Origin: Stutzerimonas kunmingensis
GTDB taxonomy: Bacteria; Pseudomonadota; Gammaproteobacteria; Pseudomonadales; Pseudomonadaceae
Direction of reading: 5' to 3'
Assembly (NCBI RefSeq): GCF_900114065.1
Contig: NZ_FORS01000005.1
Coordinates: 62,001-126,000 of the forward strand
DNA length: 64,000 bases
Shown here: positions 40,718-48,651 of the stretch, piece by piece
Layout: every line of letters begins with the position of its first letter
How positions within the stretch are numbered: the first letter of the stretch is position 1
Translations under genes and position numbers: made by a program
The notes under the pieces: model-generated
Told to the model about the DNA's origin: nothing
The model's database searches: none
What the model saw: only the letters and a program-made list of their open reading frames with translations

Positions 40718-41789
40718 GGGCGTTGATCAGTGCACTGATGATGCGCCGCCGCGTCTGCGTGCCCTCCAGCGGTCGCGTCTCGTAGACCTGGCTTCTCTCA
40801 AGCACCGCTTCCGGCGGGTAGATGGTCGAATCCGCGCGGATATCCGCCGGTAGCAGGGCCTGCGCCGCAGCGTTCGGTGTGGCGACGCCCAGATCGGCGG
40901 CATTCAGGGCGGCGATTTCCGGCTGCTGGAGGAAGTCGAGGAAGCGCCGCGCCAGCGCCTTCTTCGCGGTGCCGGTCGGTATCGACAGGCAATCGACCCA
41001 GAGCAGCGTGCCCTCTTCGGGCACCACGTAGCGCCAGGGCCCGCCGTCGACCCCTTCGACTTCGTTGAGCACCTGCTGGTCGCCGCTGTAGGCCAGGGCC
41101 ATGTCGGCCTGGTCGAGGTAGCGCTGGCTGCGCAGTGAGGTGATCACGTACTCGTAGGTCAGCACGGCGCTGGACTGGGTCATGAGCAGGTCGAAGGCGG
41201 CCTTGAGTTCGTCGTTGTTCGAGGTGTTGATCGAATGGTTCTGCAGGATCAGCGGACTGGCGAGGATGTCCTCGTGATCCTCCATCATGATGATGTGTGG
41301 CTCGTCGGCGCGAGCCGGTTGCAGCAGGTCCTTCCAGGATCGTGGCGCGCTTTCCAGGCGGTCGCTGCGATAGGCGATGCCGAGCGTGCCCCACAGGTAG
41401 GGCACGCCGTAGCGCCCGCAGCTGTTGCGCCAGCGTTGCGGGACATGACGCAGCGTCGGCAGCTGCTTGTCGTCGATCGGGTCCAGCAGGCCGCGGGCGC
41501 CAAAGCGCGAGGCGCTGATCAGCTCCGTCAGGGCGATATCGATCTGATGCTCGGGCTTGGCGAGGACTTCGTCGCGCTTGTCGCCGCTATCGAAGTAGAT
41601 CTGCCTGATCTCGACCCCGGTTTCGGCTTGCCAGCGTTCGATCACCGCTTCGCTGAGGTATTCCTCCCAGGTTAGCAGCGTCAGGTGTTCGGCCGCGTGC
41701 ACGGGAGTTGAGGGAAACAGCAGGCTGACCGTCATCAGCAGGGTGCTGCGCATACGCCATGGCGCCGGTTTGTTGTTCTTCTCGGTCAT
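40704..41789 (-). CDS. PotD/PotF-like periplasmic binding protein, NspS-like
   Basis: 361 residues with a signal peptide (LLMTVSLLFPSTPVHAAE). The polyamine-binding-protein pattern is visible: LTLLTWEEYLSEAVIERWQAETGVEI, VPYLWGTLGIAYRSD, and TGTAKKALARRFLDFLQQPE. There is no permease gene nearby. Its end overlaps the start of the GGDEF-EAL gene by 14 bases, so the two are co-translated. By analogy with NspS, which reports polyamines to MbaA instead of importing them, a sensory role is inferred. Confidence 0.88.
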   Translation of the reverse strand: MTEKNNKPAPWRMRSTLLMTVSLLFPSTPVHAAEHLTLLTWEEYLSEAVIERWQAETGVEIRQIYFDSGDKRDEVLAKPEHQIDIALTELISASRFGARGLLDPIDDKQLPTLRHVPQRWRNSCGRYGVPYLWGTLGIAYRSDRLESAPRSWKDLLQPARADEPHIIMMEDHEDILASPLILQNHSINTSNNDELKAAFDLLMTQSSAVLTYEYVITSLRSQRYLDQADMALAYSGDQQVLNEVEGVDGGPWRYVVPEEGTLLWVDCLSIPTGTAKKALARRFLDFLQQPEIAALNAADLGVATPNAAAQALLPADIRADSTIYPPEAVLERSQVYETRPLEGTQTRRRIISALINAHDAR

Positions 41790-42051
41790 TGGTCATCCAT
41801 CCCAGGCATTGGCCGCCGTCGCAGTGGGCGCACATTCGACGGGTCTGCCCGGGTTATCGGTAGCGGGTGATGGCACTTTAATGGCGTCAGAGAGTCGGCG
41901 GCAACGAATTTGTAATCTTGGCCACATCCGTTCCGATCGGCGGTGCGCGAAGCCCGGCAGTCAAACGGGTTGTTCGTCGCAGATGGCCTGCCGGCACTCG
42001 ATTCTTGAGCCAGACTCCAATACAGCCCGTGCCGGAACCAAGGAGCCTGCC

Positions 42052-42720
42052 ATGACCTTCAAGATCCCCTTTTTCGATCGAGTCCAGGCAGGTGCGGCGC
42101 TGGCCGAGCGCCTGGCGGAGGATGCCGACTGGCGCGATACGCTGGTCCTGGCATTGCCGCGCGGCGGTGTGCCGGTAGCATTCGAGGTGGCACAGCGGCT
42201 GGGCCTTGAGCTGGACATTCTGGTTGTGCGCAAACTCGGCACGCCGGGCAATCGCGAACTGGCCATGGGCGCCATCGCCAGCGGCGGCGTGCGTGTGATG
42301 AACGACGACATCGTGCAGTACATCCACGTCTCCAGGGCCGAGATCGACGGCACCATCGCCCAGGAAACCCACGAGCTGCAGCGGCGCGAACAGGCCTATC
42401 GCGGTGAACGACCGCCGCCGCTCATCGCCGGGCGTGCCGTGATCCTGGTGGACGACGGGCTGGCGACCGGCGCGACCATGCGCGCCGCGGTGCAGGCGGT
42501 GCGCCACCTGGGCGCGACGTGCATCACCGTTGCGGTGCCGGTGGCGGCTGCGCAGAGCATCGCGCAGCTGGAAAAACTGGCGGATCGCGTCGTTTGCCTG
42601 CATGTACCCCATGACCTGTATGCCATCGGTCGCTGGTACGAGCATTTCGAGCAGACCCCCGACCGCCAGGTGGTGGAGCTGCTACAGCGCGCGTGGACCC
42701 AGGGAGGGCAGGCGGCATGA
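42052..42720 (+). CDS. Phosphoribosyltransferase-family protein
   Basis: 222 residues from the ATG at 42052 behind AAGGAG; the long upstream extension of the frame is not part of the gene. PRPP-binding motif VILVDDGLATGATMRAAVQAV is clear, as are LALPRGGVPVAFEVA and VVRKLGTPGNRELAMGAI. The substrate base is unknown. The stop overlaps the next start by four bases, and in other bacteria the same two domains occur fused, so they probably act together. Confidence 0.88.
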   Translation: MTFKIPFFDRVQAGAALAERLAEDADWRDTLVLALPRGGVPVAFEVAQRLGLELDILVVRKLGTPGNRELAMGAIASGGVRVMNDDIVQYIHVSRAEIDGTIAQETHELQRREQAYRGERPPPLIAGRAVILVDDGLATGATMRAAVQAVRHLGATCITVAVPVAAAQSIAQLEKLADRVVCLHVPHDLYAIGRWYEHFEQTPDRQVVELLQRAWTQGGQAA

Positions 42721-43370
42721 CCGCGCTTGCGGCGACACCCATGCGCTTCACGCTCGGCAAGGCACGTCTGCATGGCGAGCTGTGCCTGCCGCCCGCGGCC
42801 ACCGGCCTGGTAGTGTTCGTCCACGGCAGCGGCAGCAGCCGGCACAGCCCGCGCAACCGCAGCGTGGCGCATTGCTTCAACGAAATGGGACTGGCGACCC
42901 TGCTCTTCGATCTGCTCACCAAGCACGAGCAGCCCATCGACGAGATCACCCGGCAGCTGCGCTTCGACATCCCGCTGCTCAGCCAGCGCCTCAGCGGCGT
43001 GGTCGACCAGCTGAGCAGCGATGCGCGCTTGCACGATCTGCGCATCGGCCTGTTCGGCAGCAGCACCGGCGCCGCCGCGGCACTGACCACCGCCGCCTCG
43101 CGGCCGGCGGACATCGCCGCGGTGGTTTCCCGTGGCGGCCGGGTCGACCTGGCGGATCTGTCGCTGGCGCGGGTCAAGGCGGCTTCGCTGTTCCTCGTCG
43201 GCAGCGGCGACCTCGAGGTGCTGGAACTCAACCGTGCCGCTGCTGCCCGTCTGCAGTGCGTGCATCAGTTGGTGGTGGTACCGGGGGCGACGCACCTGTT
43301 CGAGGAACACGGCACGCTGGAGGAGGTGGCGCGGCTGGCCGGCGACTGGTTCCTGAGACACCTGTGCTGA
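42717..43370 (+). CDS. Alpha/beta hydrolase coupled to the phosphoribosyltransferase (dienelactone-hydrolase-like)
   Basis: 217 residues from the ATG at 42717. The strand-loop VVFVHGSGSSRHSPRNRSVA, the nucleophile elbow GLFGSSTGAAAALTTAA with Ser, and the late VVPGATHLFEEHGTLEEV with His match the small dienelactone-hydrolase-like family. It has no signal peptide. Translational coupling with the phosphoribosyltransferase suggests a shared function that is not known. Confidence 0.85.
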   Translation: MTALAATPMRFTLGKARLHGELCLPPAATGLVVFVHGSGSSRHSPRNRSVAHCFNEMGLATLLFDLLTKHEQPIDEITRQLRFDIPLLSQRLSGVVDQLSSDARLHDLRIGLFGSSTGAAAALTTAASRPADIAAVVSRGGRVDLADLSLARVKAASLFLVGSGDLEVLELNRAAAARLQCVHQLVVVPGATHLFEEHGTLEEVARLAGDWFLRHLC

Positions 43371-43529
43371 TCCTGCCGCGGGCCGCAGCTGGGAGAAACA
43401 GGCGGTGCAGCGCCGCTGGCCAGGCCGAACGGCAATCTGCTGATACAAGGCTCTTCGCGGTGTTTGGTGGACAGCGGCGAACTCTTGGCCTCGACTTGTA
43501 ACAAAGATCGGAATGCCAAGGAGGTTGTG

Positions 43530-44021
43530 ATGACACAGGCCGCATGGCGTCGCGGAGCCACCGACGCACTCTTCTGGTCACTGCTCTATACCGCACTCTG
43601 GGCGCTGTTCGCTGCCGGACAGGGCTGGGTGCTGGGTGTGCCGACGATCACCCTGGCCATCGCGCTGAGCCTCTGGCTCGGCCTGCGCCCGATGGCCATG
43701 CGCCTGGCGGCGCTGCCGGCGTTTCTCGGCTTCTTTCTCAAGCACATGCTGCTCGGTGGCTGGGATGTGGCGCGGCGTGCGCTGCAGCCACGCTGTCCGC
43801 TGCAGCCGGCGTGGCATCCCTATCCGCTCACCAGCCAGTCGCCGCGGGTGCGCCTGTTGCTCTCGGCGATGGTCGGGCTGTTGCCCGGGACCCTGGCGTC
43901 GCGAGTCGATGCCGACGAGATGCGTGTGCACGTGCTGGATGAACGCCTGCCCTGGCAAGCCACCGTGGCCGAACTGGAACTGCGCCTGGAGCGGCTGCTT
44001 GGCGCGGAGGGGCGGCCTTGA
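43530..44021 (+). CDS. mnhE: Mrp-type antiporter subunit E
   Basis: 163 residues from the ATG at 43530 behind AAGGAGG. Two or three hydrophobic helices are followed by the MnhE soluble domain (LLSAMVGLLPGTLASRVDADEMRVHVLDE). It is the first gene of an eight-gene operon. All later genes follow with overlaps of 1 to 8 bases. Confidence 0.9.
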   Translation: MTQAAWRRGATDALFWSLLYTALWALFAAGQGWVLGVPTITLAIALSLWLGLRPMAMRLAALPAFLGFFLKHMLLGGWDVARRALQPRCPLQPAWHPYPLTSQSPRVRLLLSAMVGLLPGTLASRVDADEMRVHVLDERLPWQATVAELELRLERLLGAEGRP

Positions 44022-44272
44022 TGGCAGTGTTCTGTGCACTTCTGCTGCTGACCCTGATCATCGGCCTGTGGCGCGTACTGCTCGGCCCGCGGCGGGTCGA
44101 CCGGCTGCTTGCAGTGCAGCTGTTCGGCACCACCGGCGCGGCGCTGCTGCTGGTGTTGGCGCAGTGGCAGGGCGCGCCGGCACTGCGCGATGCGGCGCTG
44201 GTGCTGGCGCTGCTGGCGGCGATGATCAGCGCCGCGCTGGTACAGCTGCTGCGACGTAGCCGCCATGAGTGA
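44021..44272 (+). CDS. mnhF: Mrp-type antiporter subunit F
   Basis: 83 residues and three membrane helices. The LWRVLLGPRRVDRLLAVQLFG loop is the MnhF hallmark. The ATG at 44021 overlaps the mnhE stop (TGATG). Confidence 0.9.
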   Translation: MAVFCALLLLTLIIGLWRVLLGPRRVDRLLAVQLFGTTGAALLLVLAQWQGAPALRDAALVLALLAAMISAALVQLLRRSRHE

Positions 44273-44558
44273 ACTGCTCGACTTCTTCAGCTGGCTGCTG
44301 CTGGCCGGTGGGCTGGGGTTCTTCGCCGCCGGGAGCATCGGTCTGCTGCGCTTTCCCGATACCCTGAGTCGCCTGCACGCGCTGACCAAGGCCGACACCC
44401 TCGGCCTCGGCCTGGTGGTCGCCGGCCTTTCGCTGCGCGCCGGCGGGGTGCTGGAAGTCGCGCAGATGCTGCTGATCTGGCTGCTGGTGCTGGCCTCCGG
44501 CGCCACCGCCTGTCAGCTGCTGGCACGTCAATCCGACGAGGAGGACGGCGATGACTGA
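44265..44558 (+). CDS. mnhG: Mrp-type antiporter subunit G
   Basis: 97 residues and three helices. The MnhG signature is clear: GLGFFAAGSIGLLRFPDTLSRLHALTKADTLGLGLVV. It overlaps mnhF by eight bases and the next gene by eight bases. Confidence 0.93.
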   Translation: MSELLDFFSWLLLAGGLGFFAAGSIGLLRFPDTLSRLHALTKADTLGLGLVVAGLSLRAGGVLEVAQMLLIWLLVLASGATACQLLARQSDEEDGDD

Positions 44559-45459
44559 CTGGCTGCTGGATGCGGTCCTCGGCCTGTTGCTGCTCGGTCT
44601 GGCCGGTGGCGCGCTGCATGTGCGCCAGCTGTATGCCGGCGTGTTGCTGTTCATTGCTTTCGGGCTGGTGCTGGCGCTGGTCTGGGCGCGGCTGGGCGCG
44701 GCCGACCTGGCGCTGGCCGAGGCGGCCATCGGCGCCGGGCTGACCGGTGTGCTGCTGTTCGCCGCGCTGGCGCGTCAGCCACGGGCCGGCAGCGAGCCGC
44801 AGCTGTCGCGCCGCCGGCGTCTGGCCGCGGTGGCGGTGGTGCTGCCGCTCCTGTTGATGGTGTTGCCGCAGCTAGCGCCGCTGGCCGAACTGCAACCGAG
44901 CGTGCCGACGCAGATCGATGCCGCGCTGGCGCAGAGCGGCGTCGAGCATCCGGTCACGGCGGTGCTGCTCAATTTCCGCGCCTGGGACACCTTGCTCGAG
45001 CTGGCCGTCCTGCTCCTGGCCCTGCTCGGTGCACGGCAGCTCGGATCGCTGCAGCCGCAGCTGAGCGAGCCCTGGCCTATGCTGCGCGCCTGGGGCCGAA
45101 CACTCGCGCCGCTGCTGGTGCTGGCCGGCGGCTATGTGCTCTGGCGTGGTGCCGCCTCGCCCGGCGGTGCCTTCCAGGCCGGCGCGCTGCTGGCCTCCGG
45201 CATCGTCCTGCTGCGTCTGGCCGGTGCGTTGCCGGCGTTGCGCTGGGGCTTCTGGCCGCTGCGTCTGCTGGTGTTGGTCGGCCTGCTGCTGTTCGTCGCG
45301 GTGGCGGCAGCCTGCGCCTGGTTTGGCGATGGCTGGCTGCAGTACCCGACCGGCTGGGCCAAGCCGCTGATCGTCGTCATCGAGGCCGCGGCGACGCTGT
45401 CCATCGCCGCGAGCCTGAGCCTGCTGGTGATCGGCGACGACCCGGAGCCGCAGTCATGA
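44551..45459 (+). CDS. Fused DUF4040 (MrpA-type) and MnhB-like antiporter subunit
   Basis: 302 residues. The N-terminal 75 residues form a DUF4040 domain (LYAGVLLFIAFGLVLALVWARLG and ADLALAEAAIGAGLTGVLLFAAL), which in canonical Mrp systems lies within the large MrpA. The remainder is MnhB-like (LVLAGGYVLWRGAASPGGAFQAGALLASGIVLL). The large MrpA antiporter domain is absent from this protein. Similar splits occur in membrane-bound hydrogenase-type complexes. Its start and stop overlap neighbours by eight and four bases. Confidence 0.82.
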   Translation: MTDWLLDAVLGLLLLGLAGGALHVRQLYAGVLLFIAFGLVLALVWARLGAADLALAEAAIGAGLTGVLLFAALARQPRAGSEPQLSRRRRLAAVAVVLPLLLMVLPQLAPLAELQPSVPTQIDAALAQSGVEHPVTAVLLNFRAWDTLLELAVLLLALLGARQLGSLQPQLSEPWPMLRAWGRTLAPLLVLAGGYVLWRGAASPGGAFQAGALLASGIVLLRLAGALPALRWGFWPLRLLVLVGLLLFVAVAAACAWFGDGWLQYPTGWAKPLIVVIEAAATLSIAASLSLLVIGDDPEPQS

Positions 45460-45737
45460 GCGTCACGCTGTTCTGGATCGCCGTCGGCTTCGCCCTCTGG
45501 CTGCTCGGCCTGCACGGGTTGCTCACATTGCGCCATGCGCTGCGGCGGATCATCGCCATCAATCTGATGGGCAGCGGCGTGTTTCTGGTGATGATCGCCC
45601 TGGCGGCGCGTCACGCCCCGAGCGATCCGCTGCTGGTGGCGCTGGTGGTCACCGGGCTGGTGGTGGCGGTGAGTGCGACCGCCCTGGCGTTGCGCCTGAG
45701 CAGTGCGCTGGCCACCTCGAAGGCGCAAGAGCGATGA
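45456..45737 (+). CDS. mnhC: Mrp-type antiporter subunit C (NuoK-like)
   Basis: 93 residues and three helices, like NuoK. The conserved AINLMGSGVFLVMIA and DPLLVALVVTGLVVAVSATALALRL segments match MnhC. It overlaps both neighbours by four bases. Confidence 0.9.
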   Translation: MSVTLFWIAVGFALWLLGLHGLLTLRHALRRIIAINLMGSGVFLVMIALAARHAPSDPLLVALVVTGLVVAVSATALALRLSSALATSKAQER

Positions 45738-47158
45738 ACGCCGCCCTGGTCAGCCTGCTGCTGCCGCTGGCCGGTGCCTTGCTGCTGATCCTGCTGCGCC
45801 CGGCGCGCAGCGGCCGCTGGGTGATCGCGCTTAGCCTGGGCGCGCTTCTGGCGGCGATCATGGCGCTGCAGGTGGTGCTCGATCATGGCGAGCGAAGCCT
45901 GCTGGTCGGTGGCTGGGAGGCGGGGCTGGCGATCCGTTTCCGCCTGACCCCGCTGGCCGCGCTGCTGCTGGTGTTCACTGCCGGATTGCACCTGCTGGTG
46001 GCGCTGTACGCGGCGCGCATCGCACATGCCGCCGGGAATCAGGATTACTGGCCATTGTCCTGCCTGTTGCACGCGGCACTGGCCGCGCTGTGGCTGTCGG
46101 CAGACCTGTTCAACCTCTACGTGACGCTGGAGTTGCTCAGCCTGGTCGCGGTGGCGCTGGTGTCGCTGGCGGGGCGCAAGGCCTGGAAGCCGGCGCTGAA
46201 CTACCTGCTGCTGTCGCTGGCCGGCTCACTGGCCTATCTGCTCGGTGTGGCGCTGATCTACGGGCGCTACGGCGTGCTCGATCTGGCCATGCTGGCGCAA
46301 CTGACCGAAGCCGATGGCGTGACTTATCTGGCGCTGCTGTTGATGACCCTCGGGCTGATGCTCAAGGCCGCGCTGTGGCCGCTGCACCTGTGGTTGCCGC
46401 CGGCCCACGCCGCGGCACCGACTGCGGTCAGCGCGCTGCTCTCGGCACTGGTGGTCAAGGGGCCGCTGTACATCCTCTGGCTGATCTGGAGCGAGATTGC
46501 CCCGGCTGAATTCGGCCGCGACGCCGGCCTGCTGTTCGGCGCCGCCGGTGTGCTGGCGCTGGTCGGCGGCGGCTGGTCGGCGCTGCGCGCGCCGCGACTG
46601 AAGACGCTGGTGGCCTACTCGACGGTAGCCCAGCTGGGCTACGCGCTGCTGGCGCTGGGGCTGTTGCTGCATCTGGACGAACCGCGCCTGCATGCGGCCC
46701 TGTGGCTGTTCGTGCTGGCCCACGGGTTGGCCAAGGTCTCGATGTTCCTCGCGGCTGGCGAATTGCAGAGCATTCTCGGCAGCAAACGGGTGAGCGGCAT
46801 GAAAGGCGCGAGTCAGAACGTGCCGATCGCCCTGGCGGCGTTCGCCGTGGCCGGCGGCAGCCTGATCGGCTTGCCGCCCAGTGGCGGTTTCCTGGCCAAG
46901 TGGCTGTTGTTGCAGCCGCTGTTCGAACGGCCGCAGCACTGGCCCTGGGCCTTGGGCGCATTGCTCGGCACGCTGATGTCGGCGGCCTACGTGTTTCGCG
47001 TCGTCGCCCATGGATTCGACCGTGCCCGGCCGAATCCACCGAGCATTCATGCCGACCGTCTGGCGCAGTGGCTGGCGTTGCTGCCGGCGCTGCTGGTCTG
47101 GGGGCTGGCGCTTATCAGCGAGCCGCTGTTGCTCTGGCTGGGAGGGCTCGGGCGATGA
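45734..47158 (+). CDS. mnhD: Mrp-type antiporter subunit D (first NuoL/M/N-like subunit)
   Basis: 474 residues with about 14 helices, a proton-translocating antiporter-like subunit. Key charged residues are present: TM5 Glu133 in NLYVTLELLSLVAV, TM7 Lys in LGLMLKAALWPLHLWLPPAHAAAPTAVSA, and TM8 Lys in ALVVKGPLYIL. The later YSTVAQLGYALLALG segment is also typical. It overlaps both neighbours by four bases. Confidence 0.92.
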   Translation: MNAALVSLLLPLAGALLLILLRPARSGRWVIALSLGALLAAIMALQVVLDHGERSLLVGGWEAGLAIRFRLTPLAALLLVFTAGLHLLVALYAARIAHAAGNQDYWPLSCLLHAALAALWLSADLFNLYVTLELLSLVAVALVSLAGRKAWKPALNYLLLSLAGSLAYLLGVALIYGRYGVLDLAMLAQLTEADGVTYLALLLMTLGLMLKAALWPLHLWLPPAHAAAPTAVSALLSALVVKGPLYILWLIWSEIAPAEFGRDAGLLFGAAGVLALVGGGWSALRAPRLKTLVAYSTVAQLGYALLALGLLLHLDEPRLHAALWLFVLAHGLAKVSMFLAAGELQSILGSKRVSGMKGASQNVPIALAAFAVAGGSLIGLPPSGGFLAKWLLLQPLFERPQHWPWALGALLGTLMSAAYVFRVVAHGFDRARPNPPSIHADRLAQWLALLPALLVWGLALISEPLLLWLGGLGR

Positions 47159-48651
47159 GCTGGCATGCGTTTCTGCCATTGGGCATCGTGCTCAGCTCGC
47201 TGCTGCCGGGCCTGGTGATCTTCGGTCTGCGCGAGGACCAGCAGCGCCTGCGTGTGACCCTCAACCTGCTCGGCGTGACGCTCAAGCTGGTGCTGGTCGG
47301 CAGCATGCTCTATGGCGTCAGCCAGGGCAGCGAGTACCGCTTCAGCGTGCCACTGTTGCCGGGCGTGCCGCTGGTACTGCAGGCCGATGCGCTGGCCTTG
47401 CTGTTCGTCGCGCTGTCATCGCTGCTGTGGGCGGTGACGACGATCTATGCCATCGGCTACCTGGAAAACTCGCCGCTGCGATCGCGCTTCTTCGGCTACT
47501 TCAGCCTCTGCGTCAGCGCCACGGTGGGCCTGGCGCTGGCGGGCAATCTGGTCAGCTTCCTGCTGTTCTACGAACTGTTGACCCTGGCCACCTTTCCGTT
47601 GGTGGTGCATCGCGGCACGCCGGAGTCGCTCGCCGCGGGGCGCGTCTATCTGGCCTACACCGTCGGTGGAGGGTCGCTGGTGCTGATGGGCGTGGCCTTG
47701 CTGCACAGCCTGGCCGGCACGCCGGATTTCCAGGCGGCCGGCTACCTGCTGGACGTAGTCGGCGAGCATGACCTCGGGCTGCGCGTGGCCTTCGCCCTGC
47801 TGATTCTCGGCCTTGGCGTGAAGGCGGCGCTGATCCCGCTGCACGGCTGGCTGCCGCAGGCGATGGTCGCCCCGGCGCCGGTCAGCGCCTTGCTGCACGC
47901 GGTGGCGGTGGTCAAGGCCGGGGCCTTCGGCATCGTGCGGGTGGTCTACGACGTCTTCGGCGCCGAGGCGCTGACGCAACTGGATCTCACCACGCCGCTG
48001 CTCTGGCTGGCGGCGGCGACCATCCTCTACGGCTCGCTGCGCGCCTTGCAGCAGCAGGAGCTGAAGAGGCGCCTGGCCTACTCGACCATCAGCCAGGTGT
48101 CCTACGTGACGCTTGGCGTCGCGCTGCTCGGGCCGATCGCGGCGGTGGGCGGCCTGGTGCATCTGGTCCATCAGGGGCTGATGAAGGTCACGCTGTTCTA
48201 TTGTGCGGGCAATTTCGCCGAGACTCTGGGCATTCACCGCATCCGCGAGATGGACGGCGTCGGCCGGCGCATGCCCTGGACCATGACGGCTTTCTCCATC
48301 GGGGCGCTGGGCATGATCGGCATTCCGCCGATTGCCGGCTTCATCAGCAAATGGACGCTCGGCCTCGGCGCGCTGGAGGTCGGTCAGGACTGGGTGCTGC
48401 TGGTGCTGCTCGGTTCGGCGTTGCTGAATGCCGCCTACTTCCTGCCGCTGCTGTGGCGGGGCTGGTTCGCTGAGCCGGCGGACTGGCACCAGAACCGCTG
48501 GGTCGATGAGCGTTTCGAAACCCATTGGATGCTGTTGCTGCCGCCGCTGATCACGGCGCTGCTGTCGCTGCTGGTCGGCCTGCTGGCGGCCACCGCGCTC
48601 AGCCCGCTGGGCTGGAGCCAGTTGATCGTCGAGCGGGAGTTCGCCATATGA
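47155..48651 (+). CDS. Second NuoL/M/N-like antiporter subunit
   Basis: 498 residues with about 14 helices, from the ATG at 47155. TM5 Glu140 is in FLLFYELLTLATFPLV, TM7 Lys in LGLGVKAALIPLHGWLPQAM, and TM8 Lys in VAVVKAGAFGIVRVVYD. It is a full antiporter-like module and overlaps its neighbours by four bases each. Its sequence is distinct from the first, so it is not a recent duplicate. Confidence 0.9.
   Translation: MSWHAFLPLGIVLSSLLPGLVIFGLREDQQRLRVTLNLLGVTLKLVLVGSMLYGVSQGSEYRFSVPLLPGVPLVLQADALALLFVALSSLLWAVTTIYAIGYLENSPLRSRFFGYFSLCVSATVGLALAGNLVSFLLFYELLTLATFPLVVHRGTPESLAAGRVYLAYTVGGGSLVLMGVALLHSLAGTPDFQAAGYLLDVVGEHDLGLRVAFALLILGLGVKAALIPLHGWLPQAMVAPAPVSALLHAVAVVKAGAFGIVRVVYDVFGAEALTQLDLTTPLLWLAAATILYGSLRALQQQELKRRLAYSTISQVSYVTLGVALLGPIAAVGGLVHLVHQGLMKVTLFYCAGNFAETLGIHRIREMDGVGRRMPWTMTAFSIGALGMIGIPPIAGFISKWTLGLGALEVGQDWVLLVLLGSALLNAAYFLPLLWRGWFAEPADWHQNRWVDERFETHWMLLLPPLITALLSLLVGLLAATALSPLGWSQLIVEREFAI

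Noticed and set aside
41743..42051. N-terminal extension of the phosphoribosyltransferase frame
   Set aside because: The AAGGAG-preceded ATG at 42052 matches the family start, and the extension resembles no known domain.
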